Positions 1 through 10,920 are shown, counted from the stretch's first letter. The stretch: 64,000 nucleotides of DNA from Leptothrix discophora (GCF_030705305.1 NZ_JAUZEE010000002.1:62001-126000), one strand, 5' to 3'. Translations and numbers: made by a program. The notes: generated by a model from the sequence alone, not told the origin.

Positions 1-399
1 GTAGCGTGCGGAGATCGGCGCGCCGCAGGCGGCGCAGCGGGCCCGCAGCAGCAGCCAGCTGACCACCGGGATGTTGTGGAACCAGCGCAGCGTCGTGCCG
101 CAGGCCGGGCAACGCGAGCGCGGCCGCGACAGCGCCAGCGGCGGCAGGGCTTCCAGCGCGCTGCCAAGCGCCTCGCCGGTCTGGCCGTAGCGGGCCAGCG
201 CGGCCTCGTCGACCTGGGGGCCGAGCGTGCGCTGCAGCGTCGCGCGGTCCTGCAGCAGCGCCTGCACGTCGGCCAGCCAGAGCCGCTCCATGATCGGCGG
301 CAGCCGGTGCACGACGACGTTGAGGAAGCTGCCGATGCACAGGCCGATCACGGCCAGCACCGGCACCGAGAGCCAGAGTTCGAGCGGGGGAAGGTTCAT
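1..399 (-). CDS. pilD: Prepilin peptidase PilD, N-terminal part (runs off the window)
   Basis: Inner-membrane aspartic peptidase/methyltransferase that cleaves type IV prepilin leaders. Only the first 133 codons are in the window; the gene continues past base 1. The N-terminus has a membrane segment followed by the hallmark GSFLNVVVHRLP (about residues 23-34). Further on are two CXXC pairs, CPAC and CAAC, which form the cytoplasmic tetracysteine site of this family. The ATG start (397-399) lies 24 bases downstream of the pilC stop, fitting a pilB-pilC-pilD operon. The aspartate dyad lies outside the window, so activity cannot be judged here. Confidence 0.93.
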   Translation of the reverse strand, partial: MNLPPLELWLSVPVLAVIGLCIGSFLNVVVHRLPPIMERLWLADVQALLQDRATLQRTLGPQVDEAALARYGQTGEALGSALEALPPLALSRPRSRCPACGTTLRWFHNIPVVSWLLLRARCAACGAPISARY

Positions 400-423
400 G
401 CCGGGGAGGTTAGCGGTCCGCCG

Positions 424-1647
424 TCAGACCACCTGGCCGAGCTTGAAGATCGGCAGGTACATCGACACCACGATGCCGCCGATGACCGTGCCCAGCACGA
501 CGATGATGATGGGCTCCATCAGCGTGGACAGGCCCTTGACCGCCTCGTCGACCTCCTGCTCGTAGAAGTCGGCGACCTTGCTGAGCATCTGGTCGAGCGA
601 GCCGGATTCCTCGCCGATCGAGCTCATCTGCAGCACCATGTTCGGGAACACCTGGGTGGCCTGCATCGCGGTAGTCAGTGCCGCGCCGGTGGCGACGTCG
701 CGCTGGATGTCTTCGGTGGCTACGGCGAAGACCGCGTTGCCGGCCGCGCCGCCGACCGAGTCGAGCGCCTCGACCAGCGGCACGCCGGCCGCGAACATGG
801 TCGACAGCGTGCGCGACCAGCGCGCCACCGCCGCCTTGTGCACCAGCGGGCCGAAGATCGGCACCTTGAGCATGGCGCGGTCGACCGCCATCTGGAACTT
901 CTCGGAGCGGCGCCAGCTCTGCACCGTCATGTAGATCGTCCCGCCGATGCCGCCGAAGATCGCGAACCAGTAGTCGACGAAGAACTCGGACATCGCGATC
1001 ACCGCGAGCGTGGGCGCCGGCAGGTCGGCGCCGAAGGACTTGAAGATGTCCTTGAACGAGGGGATCACGAAGATCATGATCACCGCGATCACCACGAAGG
1101 CCACGACCAGCACGGCGATCGGGTAGATCATGGCCGAGCGGATCTTGTTCTGCAGCTCGATCGTCTTTTCCTGGTAGGTCGCCAGGCGGTCCAGCAGGGT
1201 CTCCAGGATGCCGGCCTGCTCGCCGGCCTCGACCAGGTTGCAGTACAGCGCGTCGAACTGCAGCGGGTGCTTGCGGAAGGCGCCCGACAGGCTGGTGCCG
1301 GTCTCCACGTCGCTGCGGATGTCGGTCAGCATGCGCGTCAGCCGCGGGTTGGAGCTGCCGCGCGAGACGATGTCGAAGGCCTGCAGCAGCGGCACGCCGG
1401 CCTTGAGCATGGTGGCCAGCTGGCGGGTGAAGACGGCGATGTCCTTGCCCTTGATCGACTTGCCGCTGGAGATGCGGCGCTTCCTCACCTTGGTGACCAG
1501 GATGCCCTGGCGCCGCAGGCTGGCGCTGACCATGGCTTCGCCGCCGGCGCGCATCTCGCCCCGCACGGCCTTGCCGTTGCGGTCGCGGCCCTCCCACTCG
1601 TAGACGAAGTCCTTGATCTTCTTGCCTGTTGCGGCGGCTGTGGCCAT
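424..1647 (-). CDS. pilC: Type IV pilus inner-membrane platform protein PilC
   Basis: Polytopic inner-membrane protein that anchors the pilus assembly machine and couples the PilB ATPase to pilin polymerisation. It has 407 residues, the normal length, with two repeated type II secretion F domains, each followed by strongly hydrophobic segments (for example the AVLVVAFVVIAVIMIFVI stretch). The C-terminus carries the typical PIIIVVLGTVIGGIVVSMYLP segment, quoted here within family expectations. A GGAG ribosome site sits 6 bases before the ATG. It lies between pilB (76-base gap) and pilD (24-base gap), the classical order in this group. Confidence 0.96.
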   Translation of the reverse strand: MATAAATGKKIKDFVYEWEGRDRNGKAVRGEMRAGGEAMVSASLRRQGILVTKVRKRRISSGKSIKGKDIAVFTRQLATMLKAGVPLLQAFDIVSRGSSNPRLTRMLTDIRSDVETGTSLSGAFRKHPLQFDALYCNLVEAGEQAGILETLLDRLATYQEKTIELQNKIRSAMIYPIAVLVVAFVVIAVIMIFVIPSFKDIFKSFGADLPAPTLAVIAMSEFFVDYWFAIFGGIGGTIYMTVQSWRRSEKFQMAVDRAMLKVPIFGPLVHKAAVARWSRTLSTMFAAGVPLVEALDSVGGAAGNAVFAVATEDIQRDVATGAALTTAMQATQVFPNMVLQMSSIGEESGSLDQMLSKVADFYEQEVDEAVKGLSTLMEPIIIVVLGTVIGGIVVSMYLPIFKLGQVV

Positions 1648-1723
1648 CGTTACTCCGTGAGCCTGTGCGTGCGGGTCGTCGTCGGGGGGGCGGGCGGCGG
1701 TTCGGTGTCAGCGGGCCGGGGCC

Positions 1724-3478
<1,755 letters not shown>

Positions 3479-3600
3479 GGGCGGGAAGAGGACCGTATCG
3501 CCCGGTGCGACCCTGTCGCCAGGGTGGGCTTGGAAACGATGATCCGTGATCAGCCCCGGACTGTAAATCCGCTTGGGCCTGTCCCGGCTCCGTCCAGGCT

Positions 3601-3627
3601 CTTGAAAATGTGGCGCCCGCCCAAAGT
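3601..3627 (+). promoter_or_regulatory. Candidate sigma32 heat-shock promoter of htpG
   Basis: CTTGAAA at 3601-3607 matches the sigma32 -35 consensus exactly. After a 12-base spacer, CCCAAAGT at 3620-3627 partly matches the -10 consensus CCCCATNT. It lies about 85 bases upstream of htpG, a heat-shock gene known to be sigma32-dependent in proteobacteria. The match is by eye; the -10 half is weak. Confidence 0.55.
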
Positions 3628-3712
3628 CTCAGCGCTCGGGCGTCACGGCGGGCCCTTCGCCGCCGTCCGTCGCACCACCTGTATCCGTCCCCCGCACCCG
3701 AGTAGAGGCACC

Positions 3713-5614
3713 ATGGACAAGAAGACGCTGTCGTTCCAGGCCGAGGTCAAGCAGCTGCTGCACCTGGTCACACATTCGCTGTATTCCAACAAGGAGATCT
3801 TCCTGCGCGAGCTGGTCTCCAACGCTTCCGACGCCTGCGACAAGCTGCGCTTCGAGGCCCTGGACAACGCTGCGCTGTACGAGGACGCGCCCAACCTCGA
3901 GGTGCGCATCTCCTACGACAAGGACGCGCGCCGCATCGTCATCAGCGACAACGGCATCGGCCTGACCGCCCAGGAGGCGATCGACCACCTGGGCACCATC
4001 GCCAAGAGCGGCACCCGGGAGTTCATGAGCAAGCTCGAAGGCGAGCAGGCCAAGGACGCCAACCTGATCGGCCAGTTCGGCGTGGGCTTCTACTCGGGCT
4101 ACATCGTGGCCGACCGCATCACCGTCGAGAGCCGCCGCGCCGGCGTCGCGCCGGACGAGGGCGTGCGCTGGAGCAGCGAAGGCACCGGCGACTTCGAGGT
4201 CGAGACCCTGCACCGCGAGCGTCGCGGCACCGACGTCATCCTGCACCTGCGCGAGGGCGAGGACGAGTTCCTCAGCCTGTGGCGGCTCAAGAGCATCGTC
4301 GGCAAGTATTCCGACCACATCTCGCTGCCGATCCTGATGCGCAAGGAAGAGTGGGACAGCGAGGCCGGCAAGCACGTCCAGAAGGACGAGTGGGAGACCG
4401 TCAACAAGGCTGCCGCGCTGTGGTCGCGCAGCAAGAGCGACGTCACCGACGCCGAGTACAAGGCCTTCTACGAGCAGCTGACCTACGACACCACGCCGCC
4501 GCTGGCCTACACGCACAACCGCGTCGAGGGCCGCAGCGAGTACACCCAGCTGCTCTACATCCCGGCCAAGGCGCCGTTCGACCTGTGGAACCGCGACAAG
4601 CGCGGCGGCGTCAAGCTCTACGTCAAGCGCGTCTTCATCATGGACGACGCCGAGGCGCTGATGCCGGTCTACCTGCGCTTCGTCAAGGGCGTGATCGACT
4701 CGGCCGACCTGCCGTTGAACGTCAGCCGCGAGTTGCTGCAGGAAAGCCGCGACGTCAAGGCGATCCGCGAGGGCTCGACCAAGCGCGTGCTGTCGATGCT
4801 CGAAAGCCTGGCCGACAGCAGCGACGAGCAGACCGCCGCCGACGACAAGGCCAAGTACGCGGCCTTCTGGAAGGCGTTCGGCTCGGTGCTCAAGGAAGGC
4901 ATCGGCGAGGACCATGCCAACCAGGAGCGGCTGGCCCGGCTGCTGCGCTTCTCGTCGACCCATGCCGACGAGGGCGTGTCCTTCGCCGACTACGTCGCGC
5001 GCATGAAGGAAGGCCAGGAGACGATCTACTACATCACCGCCGACACCCTGGCCGCCGCGAAGAACAGCCCGCAGCTGGAGATCTTCAAGAAGAAGGGCAT
5101 CGAGGTGCTGCTGCTGACCGATCGGGTCGACGAGTGGATGCTCAGCCACCTGCACGAGTTCGACGGCCATGAGCTGCAGAGCGTGGCCAAGGGTTCGGTC
5201 GACCTCGGCAAGCTGCAGGACGAGGACGAGAAGAAGCAGGCCGAGGCCGCCGCCGAGACCTTCAAGCCGACGCTCGATCGCATCCGCAAGGCCCTGGAAG
5301 GTCGCGCCAAGGATGTGCGCGTGACCACCCGTCTGGTCGACTCGCCGGCCTGCCTGGTCGTCGAGGAAGGGGACATGAGCGGCCACCTGGCCCGCCTGCT
5401 CAAGCAGGCCGGCCAGAGCGCGCCGGCCAGCCAGCCGGTGCTGGAGGTCAACGCCGGGCACGCGCTGGTGCAGAAGCTGGCCGCCATCCCCGAGGGTGAG
5501 GCCCGCTTCGACGACCTCGCGCAGGTGCTGTTCGACAACGCGCTGCTGGCCGAGGGCGGCCATCTGGAAGACCCGGCCGCCCATGTGCGGCGCATCCAGA
5601 CGCTGATCCTGTAA
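3713..5614 (+). CDS. htpG: Chaperone HtpG (bacterial Hsp90)
   Basis: ATP-dependent cytosolic chaperone of the Hsp90 family. It has 633 residues (E. coli HtpG has 624). The N-terminal GHKL ATPase domain begins [19 protein letters not shown] and has the ATP-binding helix [15 protein letters not shown], then DNGIGL and the lid motif GQFGVGFYS. Middle and dimerisation domains follow to the end (RRIQTLIL). The ATG at 3713 is chosen because the Hsp90 fold starts there. The reading frame stays open far upstream, but that part is antisense to pilB and is not coding. It is divergent from pilB and followed by a C-rich repeat region. Confidence 0.98.
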   Translation: MDKKTLSFQAEVKQLLHLVTHSLYSNKEIFLRELVSNASDACDKLRFEALDNAALYEDAPNLEVRISYDKDARRIVISDNGIGLTAQEAIDHLGTIAKSGTREFMSKLEGEQAKDANLIGQFGVGFYSGYIVADRITVESRRAGVAPDEGVRWSSEGTGDFEVETLHRERRGTDVILHLREGEDEFLSLWRLKSIVGKYSDHISLPILMRKEEWDSEAGKHVQKDEWETVNKAAALWSRSKSDVTDAEYKAFYEQLTYDTTPPLAYTHNRVEGRSEYTQLLYIPAKAPFDLWNRDKRGGVKLYVKRVFIMDDAEALMPVYLRFVKGVIDSADLPLNVSRELLQESRDVKAIREGSTKRVLSMLESLADSSDEQTAADDKAKYAAFWKAFGSVLKEGIGEDHANQERLARLLRFSSTHADEGVSFADYVARMKEGQETIYYITADTLAAAKNSPQLEIFKKKGIEVLLLTDRVDEWMLSHLHEFDGHELQSVAKGSVDLGKLQDEDEKKQAEAAAETFKPTLDRIRKALEGRAKDVRVTTRLVDSPACLVVEEGDMSGHLARLLKQAGQSAPASQPVLEVNAGHALVQKLAAIPEGEARFDDLAQVLFDNALLAEGGHLEDPAAHVRRIQTLIL

Positions 5615-5744
5615 CCCCCCTCCCCCCCCCCCCCGGAGCGGCTCACTCCGCTCCCCCCCAGGGGGGCGCGCTGAGTGGACCGGCGCAGCCGGATCCACCC
5701 GCGCCGCTGGATGAAGTCCTGCGGCGCGGGGTGACGTTCGGGCG
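5615..5744. repeat. C-tract and hairpin-rich intergenic repeat after htpG
   Basis: Starts with C6, T, then an uninterrupted run of 13 C (5622-5634). A perfect 7-bp hairpin follows, GGAGCGG / CCGCTCC (5635-5654), then C7-A-G6 (5653-5666) and a second near-perfect hairpin around GGACCGGC / GCCGGATCC (about 5677-5697). This resembles the palindromic intergenic elements scattered in Burkholderiales genomes and may end htpG and srkA transcripts, which converge here. There is no U-tract, so intrinsic termination is uncertain. The long C-run is also a likely place for sequencing error. Confidence 0.5.
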
Positions 5745-6842
5745 TCAGGCCACCAGTGCGGGCTCGGCCATGGCCTCCAGCTGCTCCTGCAGCTGGGTGG
5801 TCTGCTGGGCCCAGTAGGACGGGCTGTCGAAGTTCGGGAAGGCGATCGGGAAGGCCGGGTCGTCCCAGCGCCGCGCGATCCAGTGGCTGTGCAGGATCAG
5901 CCGCAGCGTGCGCAGCGGCTCGACCAGCACCAGCTCGCGGCGGTCGAACTCGCGCAGCGTCTCGTAGCCGTCCAGCAGCGCCCCCAGCTGGGCCTGCATC
6001 TCCTGGCGGCTGCCGCCCAGCAGCATCCACAGGTCCTGCACCGCCGGGCCGTTGACGGCATCGTCCAGGTCGACGAAGTGCGGGCCGGCCGGCGTCCACA
6101 GCAGGTTGCCGACATGGCAGTCGCCGTGCACGCGCAGCAGCGTCAGGTCGGGCAGGCCGGCCAGGCGCGCGTCGACCGTGTCGAGCGCCTGCAGGGCGGT
6201 GCGCTGCCAGGGCTCGAACGCGCCCATCGGGATCCACGGGCTGTCGACCAGGCTGGCGACCGCCGCGCGCACCCGTGCCGTGCCGTCGAAGCCGAGCCGG
6301 TGCGCGAACGGCCGGCGCTCGCCGACCTGATGCAGGCGGGCCAGGAAGCGGCCGATCCACGCCAGCACCGCCGGGTCTTCCAGCTCCGGCGAACGCCCGC
6401 CACAGCGCGGCGCCACGGCATAGCGCCAGGGCGTCGCATCCGGCTTGGCCGACCACTGCGCCAGCGTCGCCGGCGTGCCCAGCAGCGTCGCGGGGCTGAG
6501 CGTGGTCATCTCGGCGCTCGGGGCGACCAGCACCAGCGGCGCCACCGCCGGCACCTCGGCCTCGGCCAGTTCCTGCGCGAAGACATGCTCCTCGAGGATC
6601 TGTTCGTCGCGCCACCGGCCGGCCCGGTAGAACTTGGCCACCACGATGCGGCCGTCCTCCAGGTGGATCTGGAAGACCCGGTTCTCGTAGGAATTGAGCT
6701 GCAGGATGCGACCGTCGCCGCGCAGGCCGGCCGCGTCGAGCGCGTCCAGGACCACGTCGGGCGTCAGGCCGGCATAGGGCAGGTTGGGGGCCATGTCCGG
6801 GTGAGCGGGCGAGCCGCTCGGGCCATCGGTGTCGGGATGCAT
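5745..6842 (-). CDS. srkA: SrkA/YihE-type stress response Ser/Thr kinase
   Basis: Aminoglycoside-phosphotransferase-fold kinase of the SrkA (YihE/RdoA) family, which in enterobacteria protects against stress-induced death. It has 365 residues from the ATG at 6842. The kinase core is recognisable: SYENRVFQI (nucleotide loop), VVAKFYRAGRW (lysine strand), GRWRDEQILEEH, the Brenner motif HGDCHVGN (residues 239-246), and the metal site FVDLDDAVNGPAVQD. About 25 extra residues lie between EVPAVAPL and YAVAPRCGGR compared with E. coli YihE. The upstream part of the open frame is Arg/Pro/Ala-rich and looks non-coding, so the internal ATG was chosen. Confidence 0.85.
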   Translation of the reverse strand: MHPDTDGPSGSPAHPDMAPNLPYAGLTPDVVLDALDAAGLRGDGRILQLNSYENRVFQIHLEDGRIVVAKFYRAGRWRDEQILEEHVFAQELAEAEVPAVAPLVLVAPSAEMTTLSPATLLGTPATLAQWSAKPDATPWRYAVAPRCGGRSPELEDPAVLAWIGRFLARLHQVGERRPFAHRLGFDGTARVRAAVASLVDSPWIPMGAFEPWQRTALQALDTVDARLAGLPDLTLLRVHGDCHVGNLLWTPAGPHFVDLDDAVNGPAVQDLWMLLGGSRQEMQAQLGALLDGYETLREFDRRELVLVEPLRTLRLILHSHWIARRWDDPAFPIAFPNFDSPSYWAQQTTQLQEQLEAMAEPALVA

Positions 6843-6900
6843 GCCGGCATCGTAGGCCAGCGCCGCCAGGTGTCGTCGGGCGGGACGGGTCTGGCGCGGC

Positions 6901-7902
6901 TCAGGGCCGACCGATGATGTGGCCGGCGGTGTCGCCGACGGCACCGAAGTCCTCGCTGCGGCGGATGCGTCCACCGCTGCTGGTGCGGGGCGCGCCGCCG
7001 GGACCCTTGGCGCCCGATGACGCGCCGGTCGCGGCCACCGCACCGGCCGAAGCTCCCGCCGATGTGCCACCCTGGCCTGCCCAGGTGCCGCCGGCGCCCG
7101 TTGATGGCTTGCCGGCTGGCAGGCTCTCGCGGCCGCTGGCCGCCGCGCCGACCAGGCCGCTGGCGGTGCCCGAGCCGCTGCCGAACCAGCTGCCCGGCGC
7201 GTCGTCGGCGAGCGGGTCGCGCTGGCTTTCCGGCGCGAAGAAGGAATCGCCCGAGAAGCCCGACTCGTACCACTGCGAGCCGCCCGAACCGGCCGCGCCG
7301 TTGCCGGCGCGCAGCGTGTGCGCCAGCGTCGTGCGCGGGGTCGTGCGGTTGTCGCTGACGTGGCGCGGGACCAGCGGGCGGCTGGCCTCGGCCGGGTTGG
7401 GCACCAGCATCTGCAGCTCGGCGGCGCTGGGCAGGTGGTCGGTCATGCACTTGACGTAGCGGACCCGGCAGGCCTCCAGCACGGCCTGCTTGATGATCGC
7501 GTGGCGCTTGGGCGCCGGGCGGTCAGGCCGTTCGACATCCAGCGCCGCCAGCACCCGGCCGTTCTCGGCGCAGACCACGAAGCTGACGTGGATGGGGCCG
7601 AGCAGCTTGAACCAGTAGGCCAGCTCGTCGCGGTTCTGCGGCTGGCTGAAGCGCACCAGCGGCACCTTGGCCAGCACCGTGTGGTGTGGCAGGGCGGTGC
7701 GCAGCTGGCGGAACAGCGCGCGTTCCTCGGTCGAGAAGATCGGCCGCTGGACCAGCGGCCAATCGGTCGGCAGGTCCTGCTGGCGCGAGGAGCGCGGCGC
7801 GCTGGCGCTGCCCGGCCGGCGCCACAGCAGCAGTCCGGCCAGCGCCAGCAGGGTGACGGCCGTGAGGGCGATGGCGACGGAGATCCAGACGTTCGGGTGC
7901 AT
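6901..7902 (-). CDS. DUF2726 domain membrane-anchored protein
   Basis: A 333-residue protein with one N-terminal membrane anchor (about residues 7-27), a cytoplasmic DUF2726 domain (about 50-180), and a long, low-complexity Gly/Ser/Ala tail (about 190-330). DUF2726 is a restriction-endonuclease-like fold of unknown role, often seen with topoisomerase-type zinc fingers. Recognisable pieces are FSTEERALFRQLRTALP, VSFVVCAENGRVLAALDVE and KRHAIIKQAVLEACRVRYVKC. It is followed 58 bases later by srkA on the same strand. A nucleic-acid role is a family-level guess only. Confidence 0.7.
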   Translation of the reverse strand: MHPNVWISVAIALTAVTLLALAGLLLWRRPGSASAPRSSRQQDLPTDWPLVQRPIFSTEERALFRQLRTALPHHTVLAKVPLVRFSQPQNRDELAYWFKLLGPIHVSFVVCAENGRVLAALDVERPDRPAPKRHAIIKQAVLEACRVRYVKCMTDHLPSAAELQMLVPNPAEASRPLVPRHVSDNRTTPRTTLAHTLRAGNGAAGSGGSQWYESGFSGDSFFAPESQRDPLADDAPGSWFGSGSGTASGLVGAAASGRESLPAGKPSTGAGGTWAGQGGTSAGASAGAVAATGASSGAKGPGGAPRTSSGGRIRRSEDFGAVGDTAGHIIGRP

Positions 7903-8137
7903 GGCGACGGAGGTGGGCTGGCGAAGGGCTGGCGTGAAACCCGATGTTAGGGGCCGGCCTCCGGCGCCTCCATCCCAGGACCGGGTGCACCTTGAACCTG
8001 CAACGCACGCGAATCAGCCGCGAATCTTTGGCGAATCCGACGCATGAACCGGGGGGGGTAGGGCGGGTGCCCGGTCGCGCCGACCGGTGCCGCGCTCAGA
8101 GGTTGGCGTTCACGGGCCCGCGCTCTCGGACTCGCGA
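7903..8137. other. Intergenic region, no gene seen
   Basis: About 235 bases between the DUF2726 gene and the GNAT gene, both on the minus strand. It contains a G-run at 8050-8056 and a repeated ACTCGCGATCAC motif near 8144-8157. No convincing promoter, small ORF or RNA was recognised. Confidence 0.4.
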
Positions 8138-8890
8138 TCACTGACTCGCGATCACGCGGCGGCGCGCATAGAGTCGCCGCACCTCCATCACCAGCGTCAG
8201 CGCCCAGCCGATCTGGCGAGCCTGTTCCTTGACGCGGTAGTTGACGGCCGAGACGCGATCGGCGATCAGCTCCTCGACCTGCGAGGCCATGCTGTGCGGC
8301 GGCAGCTCCAGCCAGGCCTCGGCCTCGCCGCCCTCGCGCTGGACCTTGGCGCCAGCCTTGCGGGCGATCCACAGCATCGCGGTGTTCTCGCTCAGCGCGT
8401 GGATCATCATGCGGTGCACGCCCTGGTTGCGGGCATGCCTTGCAGCGTGCGAGAACAGGCGCTCGCCGTAGCCGCGACCGCGCGCATGGCGGCTGACCGA
8501 GACCGCGAACTCGATCATCGGCTCGGGCTTGGGTGGCGTCTCGTCATCGGCCGGGACGTCCCAGCCGATCGCGGTCGGCTCCAGGCGGGCGAGCTGCGAC
8601 GTCGCCACCAGCTGCAGCCGGCGGTTGAAGATGCCGAACAGCTCGTCGCGCTGGAAGTCCAGCGCCTTCACGAAGGCGGCGATGCGGTCGTCGCTGGCCG
8701 GGTAGCCGAATCGCAGGTAGCGGTCCCGCTCGTCCAGCGCCAGCAGGTGCTTGAGGATGCCGGGCCGATGCCGCTCGGTCAGCCGGCGGATCGGCACGAA
8801 GCGCCACAGGCGACGGCGGCGAACCGGCTGGGTGGGCGCGGCATCGGCCGGCGTCGCACGGCGGGACAGGAGCGATCGGAGGGACTGCAT
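8138..8890 (-). CDS. GNAT-family N-acetyltransferase
   Basis: A 250-residue GCN5-related acetyltransferase. The acetyl-CoA loop is visible as SRHARGRGYGERLF, with the following helix HAARHARNQGV. The next strand has MIHALSENTAMLWIARKAGAKV, which is typical of the fold. An N-terminal basic stretch (first 40 residues) precedes DERDRYLRFGYPASDDRI. The substrate is unknown. The start ATG is at 8888-8890. An imperfect inverted repeat CTAGG...CCTAG lies just upstream near 8901-8917 and could be a regulatory site. The gene stands alone between unrelated neighbours. Confidence 0.8.
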   Translation of the reverse strand: MQSLRSLLSRRATPADAAPTQPVRRRRLWRFVPIRRLTERHRPGILKHLLALDERDRYLRFGYPASDDRIAAFVKALDFQRDELFGIFNRRLQLVATSQLARLEPTAIGWDVPADDETPPKPEPMIEFAVSVSRHARGRGYGERLFSHAARHARNQGVHRMMIHALSENTAMLWIARKAGAKVQREGGEAEAWLELPPHSMASQVEELIADRVSAVNYRVKEQARQIGWALTLVMEVRRLYARRRVIASQ

Positions 8891-9041
8891 GGGCGCGATT
8901 CTAGGTGTTTACCCTAGATCGCCGAGCGAGCGTCAGGCCAAGTCCCGACCGGCGGCGGGAACTTGGCACGCCAGGAATGCACGCGGCCACGCCCCGCACG
9001 CCCCGCCTGCGGTTCGGGCCGCCGCGCTGTCGCTTCCGGAC

Positions 9042-9713
9042 TCAGTCGCTGCCGTACTTCGGCGAGCGTGGTCCGTAGAGCAGCCCGTTCGGCCGGCCGG
9101 CGCCCAGCAGGCGCTGGCTGGCGATGCCTGCGACCGGGTGGCTGGCGTCGGTCACCTCGTTGACGATCTGCTTGACCACCGCCGTGACCAGCGCGACCAG
9201 CAGGCCGCCGTTCTGGCGCTGGTTCTGCTCGGCGCTGGACGCGCTGGCTGCGCCGTTCCACAGCACCGCGCCGGTCTGCAGGTCGACCAGCCGGGCCTCG
9301 GCACTGACCACGGCCGCGCTGTCCAGCAGGGTGTAGGTCGCGCCGTACTTCGTCACGCGGATGTACAGCGCCGCATCGGCTCCGAAAACCTCGCGCAGCT
9401 TGGCGGGCTCGACCTGGTGGATGTCACCGGCCGTCGACAGGCCGTTCTGCCGGAAAGCTTCGGCCATCAACGTCACCGGGATCACGTAGTAGCCCGATTC
9501 GGCCAGCGGCCGGGTGGTCTGGGCCAGCACGCTGGCGGTCGCGTTGACGTCCGAGGTGTCGTTCAGCGGCGGCAGCACCAGGATGGACTTCGGCCGGGCC
9601 GACTTGTAGGCGCTGTAGTCATACGGCTTTGGCGCGGCACAGGCGCCCAGGAGGGCGGCAGTGCCCAGGACCAGGGCCAGGCGGGCGCAGCGAACGGGAC
9701 GACGCGGGTTCAT
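9042..9713 (-). CDS. DUF799 lipoprotein (GNA1162-like)
   Basis: A 223-residue outer-membrane-type lipoprotein of the DUF799 family, whose known member is the neisserial antigen GNA1162. The signal peptide ends in the lipobox LLGAC with Cys25. The mature part has the TolB-N-like fold seen in this family (KSILVLPPLNDTSDVNAT, VTLMAEAFRQNG, LREVFGADAALYI). The ATG at 9711-9713 overlaps the preceding stop as ATGA, implying translational coupling with the DUF4810 gene. It is the last gene of a three-lipoprotein operon. Confidence 0.85.
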   Translation of the reverse strand: MNPRRPVRCARLALVLGTAALLGACAAPKPYDYSAYKSARPKSILVLPPLNDTSDVNATASVLAQTTRPLAESGYYVIPVTLMAEAFRQNGLSTAGDIHQVEPAKLREVFGADAALYIRVTKYGATYTLLDSAAVVSAEARLVDLQTGAVLWNGAASASSAEQNQRQNGGLLVALVTAVVKQIVNEVTDASHPVAGIASQRLLGAGRPNGLLYGPRSPKYGSD

Positions 9714-10072
9714 TTCGCACCTCCGGTGCGGCCCTTGGCCAGCAGGAATTCGACGAAGTGCGCGCCTTCGGGGAACCATTCCTTCTCGGCCTGCAGCTGC
9801 TGGCGAGCCAGGTCGTCCTGACCCAGCGTCTGGTAGAGCATGCCCAGGTGGGCCCTGAAGCCGGGCGGCAACTTGCCACCGTTCGACTCGATCTTGCGGG
9901 CGTCGGCCTCCAGCTCGCCGGCCTGGGTCGACGGCCCGCTGCCGTCGCCCTTGAGGTAGACGTAGACCTGGGACGGGTAGCTGCCCCAGTCGTAGAGTGG
10001 CTTGGGTGCCTGGGCGCAGCCGGTCAGCAGGACCAGCAAGGCGATGGCGGGGACATGGCGTGGGGTGTGCAT
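9710..10072 (-). CDS. DUF4810 lipoprotein
   Basis: A small (120-residue) lipoprotein with signal peptide and lipobox LLTGC (Cys19). The mature part PKPLYDWGSYPSQVYVYLKG is typical of DUF4810, and the C-terminal half looks like a TPR-type helical pair (AHLGMLYQTLGQDDLARQQL). The ATG at 10072 gives a compact signal peptide; a GTG three codons upstream (10079-10081) is the alternative. It is the middle gene of the CsgG-like/DUF4810/DUF799 set. The same trio recurs in other proteobacteria, suggesting the three lipoproteins form one complex; its function is not established. Confidence 0.82.
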   Translation of the reverse strand: MHTPRHVPAIALLVLLTGCAQAPKPLYDWGSYPSQVYVYLKGDGSGPSTQAGELEADARKIESNGGKLPPGFRAHLGMLYQTLGQDDLARQQLQAEKEWFPEGAHFVEFLLAKGRTGGAK

Positions 10073-10086
10073 GGCGTCCACCGGAT

Positions 10087-10773
10087 TCAGCGCACGGGCT
10101 GCCAGGCGCCCGAGTCGATGCCGGCGGTCAGGCGGTTGACCGCCTCGCGGATCGCCAGGTCCAGCACCTTGCCGTTGAGCGTGGCGTCGTAGCCGGCCGT
10201 GCCGCCGGTGCCGAGGATCTCGCGGTTGGACAGGCTGTACTCGCCCGCGCCCTGGGCCGAATAGACCACCTCGGAGGTCGTGATGTTGACCACGTTGAGG
10301 CTCACCTTGGCGTAGGCGACCTGTTCCTTGCCGCGACCGAGCAGGCCGAACAGCTGCTTGTCGCCGACCTCCTTGCGACCGAACTCGGTGACGTCGCCGG
10401 TGACGACGTAGTCGGCGCCCCGGATCGCCTGGGCGGTGCCCTTGAAGGCCGCTTCCTGGCGGGATTCCTGCAGGTTGTCGCGGTCCAGCACGCTGAAGCG
10501 GTTGGTCTGTTGCAGGTGGGTGATCAGCACCGTCTTGGCCTGGCCGCCGAGGCGGTCGACACCGTCGGAGAACATGCCCCTGCCATAGCTGGAACGGTTG
10601 TCGAACTTGCCGACCGCGATCGGTGCCCGTGCGCCGGCATACGGCCGGCTGGCACCTTCAACCTGCTGGATCGCGACGCTGCGCGAGCTTTCGGTGGCAC
10701 AGCCCGCCAGCAGGGCGAGCGTCAGGCCCATGCCCAGCGCGGGCGCGGTACGGAGAAAGGACTTGCGGTTCAT
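10087..10773 (-). CDS. CsgG/HfaB-like outer-membrane lipoprotein
   Basis: A 228-residue lipoprotein (lipobox LLAGC, Cys25) with a CsgG-type domain: APIAVGKFDNRSSYG near the start, KTVLITHLQQTNRFSVLDRDNLQESRQE, GADYVVTGDVTEFGRKEVG, and a C-terminal amphipathic helix with LAIREAVNRL. CsgG proteins form outer-membrane secretion pores for curli. No csgA, csgB, csgE or csgF is near, so this is a CsgG relative rather than curli CsgG. It is the first gene of the lipoprotein operon, 14 bases before DUF4810. The ATG at 10773 was chosen because the signal peptide begins there. Confidence 0.83.
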   Translation of the reverse strand: MNRKSFLRTAPALGMGLTLALLAGCATESSRSVAIQQVEGASRPYAGARAPIAVGKFDNRSSYGRGMFSDGVDRLGGQAKTVLITHLQQTNRFSVLDRDNLQESRQEAAFKGTAQAIRGADYVVTGDVTEFGRKEVGDKQLFGLLGRGKEQVAYAKVSLNVVNITTSEVVYSAQGAGEYSLSNREILGTGGTAGYDATLNGKVLDLAIREAVNRLTAGIDSGAWQPVR

Positions 10774-10920
10774 GGTCTGGATCCTTGTTGATGCGGGAAT
10801 CGCCGGCCGGTCAGGTGCCGATGCGGCGAGGTCGGTGATGTTCGTGTCGAGCCGTGACCTTGCCACTCCCCCCATCGGCGGAATGGCCCTGCGGGATGCG
10901 CACGGATGGGTTCTTGCCCG

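Noticed and set aside
10087-10773. Curli secretion system
   Set aside because: Only a CsgG relative is present; csgA, csgB, csgE and csgF are missing, and the neighbours are DUF4810 and DUF799.
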